Part shown: positions 62,857 to 64,000 of the stretch, piece by piece
Position numbering within the stretch: position 1 is the first letter of the stretch
Layout of the letters: each line of letters starts with the position of its first letter
Source: Tamarix chinensis
Lineage: Eukaryota > Streptophyta > Magnoliopsida > Caryophyllales > Tamaricaceae
Direction: 5' to 3'
DNA length: 64,000 nucleotides
NCBI GenBank assembly: GCA_030549775.1
Contig: CM060173.1
Coordinates: forward strand, 64,360,367 to 64,424,366
Notes under the pieces: generated by a model
The model's database searches: none
What the model was told of the DNA's origin: nothing
The model's input: the letters and a program-made list of their open reading frames with translations, nothing else
Made by a program: the position numbers and the translations under genes

Positions 62857-62900
62857 AAAAAAACATTAATAATAATAATAATAATACTAAAAATTATTAA
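61830..62900. repeat. AAT/GAT trinucleotide microsatellite tract
   Basis: About 1 kb of imperfect AAT, ATT and AGT repeats. The purest runs are 62216-62270, 62371-62402 and (AAT)27-like 62738-62819, followed by (ATG)n at about 62825-62856. Homopolymer-like Ile, Asn, Met and Tyr frames across it are artefacts. Confidence 0.95.
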
Positions 62901-62929
62901 TACTTATAGAAAAAGAGTTTAAGGGCCGG

Positions 62930-63480
62930 GGAAGCTAGAATACCACCTAGGGTTGGCGGCGGTAGTGGAGGAGGAAGAGAGGTGGAGAGATGGGGGTATA
63001 GGTTATAAGAGAGAAAATGAGAGGGAGTTTGATGTGGGGGAAGGTGTCTTAGGTGGAGAGGGGTGGAATGGAGGTGGTGGTGCAGTTGAAAGTGGCGGCA
63101 CACGGCGACCGATGTGGTGGCAGAAGGTGGAGAAGGGAGAAGGAGAGGGAATCAAGGAAAGATGGGGGTATGGGGAGGTAGAAGAAGGTCCCTTGATTGT
63201 TTTGGAGGGTAGGAGGTGTTGGTTACAGCAAAATCGGCGTCGGACGGTGGTGCAAGGGGCGGTGAGGGGTCGAAGTGGGTTGATCGAGATGGTGATTTTG
63301 CATGGATGGGGTGGCTTATGTAGGGTAAGATAAAGGAGGAGGGTGAATTAGTTCTGTAGAGGGCGATGTAGGGAATGCTTTTGTGGGGAGCATTGGCGGT
63401 GGAGATCATCGATGGTGGCAGAATATGGAGCTGTTTGGGCAGTGGCACAAAATTGGGATTTTTGGGTTGCGAAAACAATG
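62930..63480 (-). other. G-rich segment downstream of the LTR TATA box
   Basis: Purine-rich plus strand (GGTGGAG, GGAGGAG words), hence a pyrimidine-rich minus-strand transcript leader if the TATA box at 63506 is used. Not protein coding. Confidence 0.45.
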
Positions 63481-63505
63481 GCCCGATTATGGCTACATAT
63501 GGGGG

Positions 63506-63513
63506 TATTTATA
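63506..63513 (-). promoter_or_regulatory. LTR TATA box, minus strand
   Basis: TATAAATA on the minus strand, with CCCCC just downstream. Start of transcription would be expected near 63475-63482, reading leftward into the LTR. It fits the minus orientation deduced for the LTR. Confidence 0.5.
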
Positions 63514-64000
63514 GGCTAAATTAGGGGGGATGATAAGGGGAATAAGACAAGAGGGGTGTAGGTGCTAGGCATGCCGGTCAGTGGTGGCAGTCAAGGCGGT
63601 GCTGCCATGGCAGGGCGGCAAGGTCGAGGGAAGAGGGAAAGGGAAAGGGGCAGGGTGCTCTGGAGAGGGGAAAAGGGTCGGCTGGGGTTGAATTTGTGAA
63701 AGAAAGCGACAGGAGAGGGAGGGGACGACAACCGGACTACGCAAGTGGCTTCCGGCAGGTGCAGGGTTGTAGGGTGAAGGTGGAGGTCACGTGGGAAGAA
63801 GAAGAATAGGGAAAGGGGTGGACCAGGCGGTCTAGGGGAAGGAAAAGAAAAAGAGAAGGGGCGGCTCAGTCGGGCGGCTGGGCAACAGGTAAGGGGGTGG
63901 TCGTGCGGGCTTGGGCCACACCAAAGGAGGAAAGGAGGGGAAGGGAATTGGGCGGCGGGCTGGCCCATTTCGGGGAAGGAAGAAGAAAGAAAAAGGAGGA

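Larger units (their letters stand above)
59534..64000 (-). mobile_element. Long LTR of the TGTAACACCC family, runs off the window
   Basis: Starts TGTAATACCCTTAAAATTTACAACT-like (first 20 bases match the reverse complement of 605-655). It carries the family block at 60061-60092 (GGTACACTACGTATTGAGTA), a duplicated segment, a splice-donor-like ACCTAAAA/TTTTAGGTAAGG near 61676-61688, a microsatellite tract and a G-rich segment with a minus-strand TATA box. No coding domains. The frames at 62953-63968 are translations of simple G-rich or C-rich sequence. Confidence 0.6.

Noticed and set aside
62953..63968. Open frames of 108-126 codons, Gly/Glu-rich or Pro/Ser-rich
   Set aside because: They arise from a G-rich strand of LTR sequence with few stop codons. 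They have no domain, overlap on both strands, and lie in a place that is non-coding in the related LTR at 38709.
1..64000. tRNA, rRNA, CRISPR or a bacterial-type gene cluster
   Set aside because: No cloverleaf, rRNA-like or regularly spaced repeat pattern was seen on either strand, and the sequence is plainly plant nuclear DNA.

Overview
The window is AT-rich nuclear DNA of a flowering plant. The evidence is one spliced protein-coding gene with GT-AG introns whose product is recognisably the plant BUB1-type spindle-checkpoint kinase, set in a dense field of nested, decayed plant retrotransposons (Ty1/copia, Ty3/gypsy including an Athila-type element, L1-type LINEs) and MITE-like elements. I see no tRNA, rRNA, CRISPR, prokaryotic or organellar feature. 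Apart from BUB1, every long open frame is transposon-derived, decayed or chance.

Layout. 1-4407: the 3' part of a Ty3-type LTR, then a 5'-truncated Ty1/copia element with a 201-bp 3' LTR. 4778-14768 (minus): BUB1, 14 exons and 533 codons as I reconstruct it, no internal stop, all junctions GT-AG. Its tenth intron is 6.1 kb and holds MITE-like elements, two LTR fragments, a CGAT-rich repeat and a microsatellite; its thirteenth intron holds another MITE-like element. A TTTCCCGC E2F-type site lies just upstream of its ATG.

15560-37550 is a stack of insertions: a minus-strand Ty3/gypsy element with a perfect 5-bp target duplication (CTAAA); inside it the 5' half of a plus-strand relative; inside its right LTR a 14.5-kb Athila-type element with its own perfect duplication (TTATG); and inside that an LTR of a third family. 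38709-46900: LTRs of that third family (start TGTAACACCC-like) flanking an internally deleted Tnt1-like copia element (about 41592-45104). 46960-52140: an L1-type LINE, minus strand, with many stops. 52936-59480: an LTR fragment, a composite MITE-like region, more LTR sequence and two LINE RNase H fragments. 59534-64000: a minus-strand LTR that runs off the window, with a 1-kb AAT/GAT microsatellite tract and a G-rich segment with a TATA box.

The one functional unit I can support is BUB1. I found no convincing undescribed gene system. The most informative observations are the exactly dated nesting order, the survival of an intact gene around a transposon-filled intron, the E2F-type site at a cell-cycle gene, and a recurring LTR family. 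All coordinates were read by eye. Exon borders are exact where stated; borders of decayed repeats given as 'about' may be off by tens to hundreds of bases.
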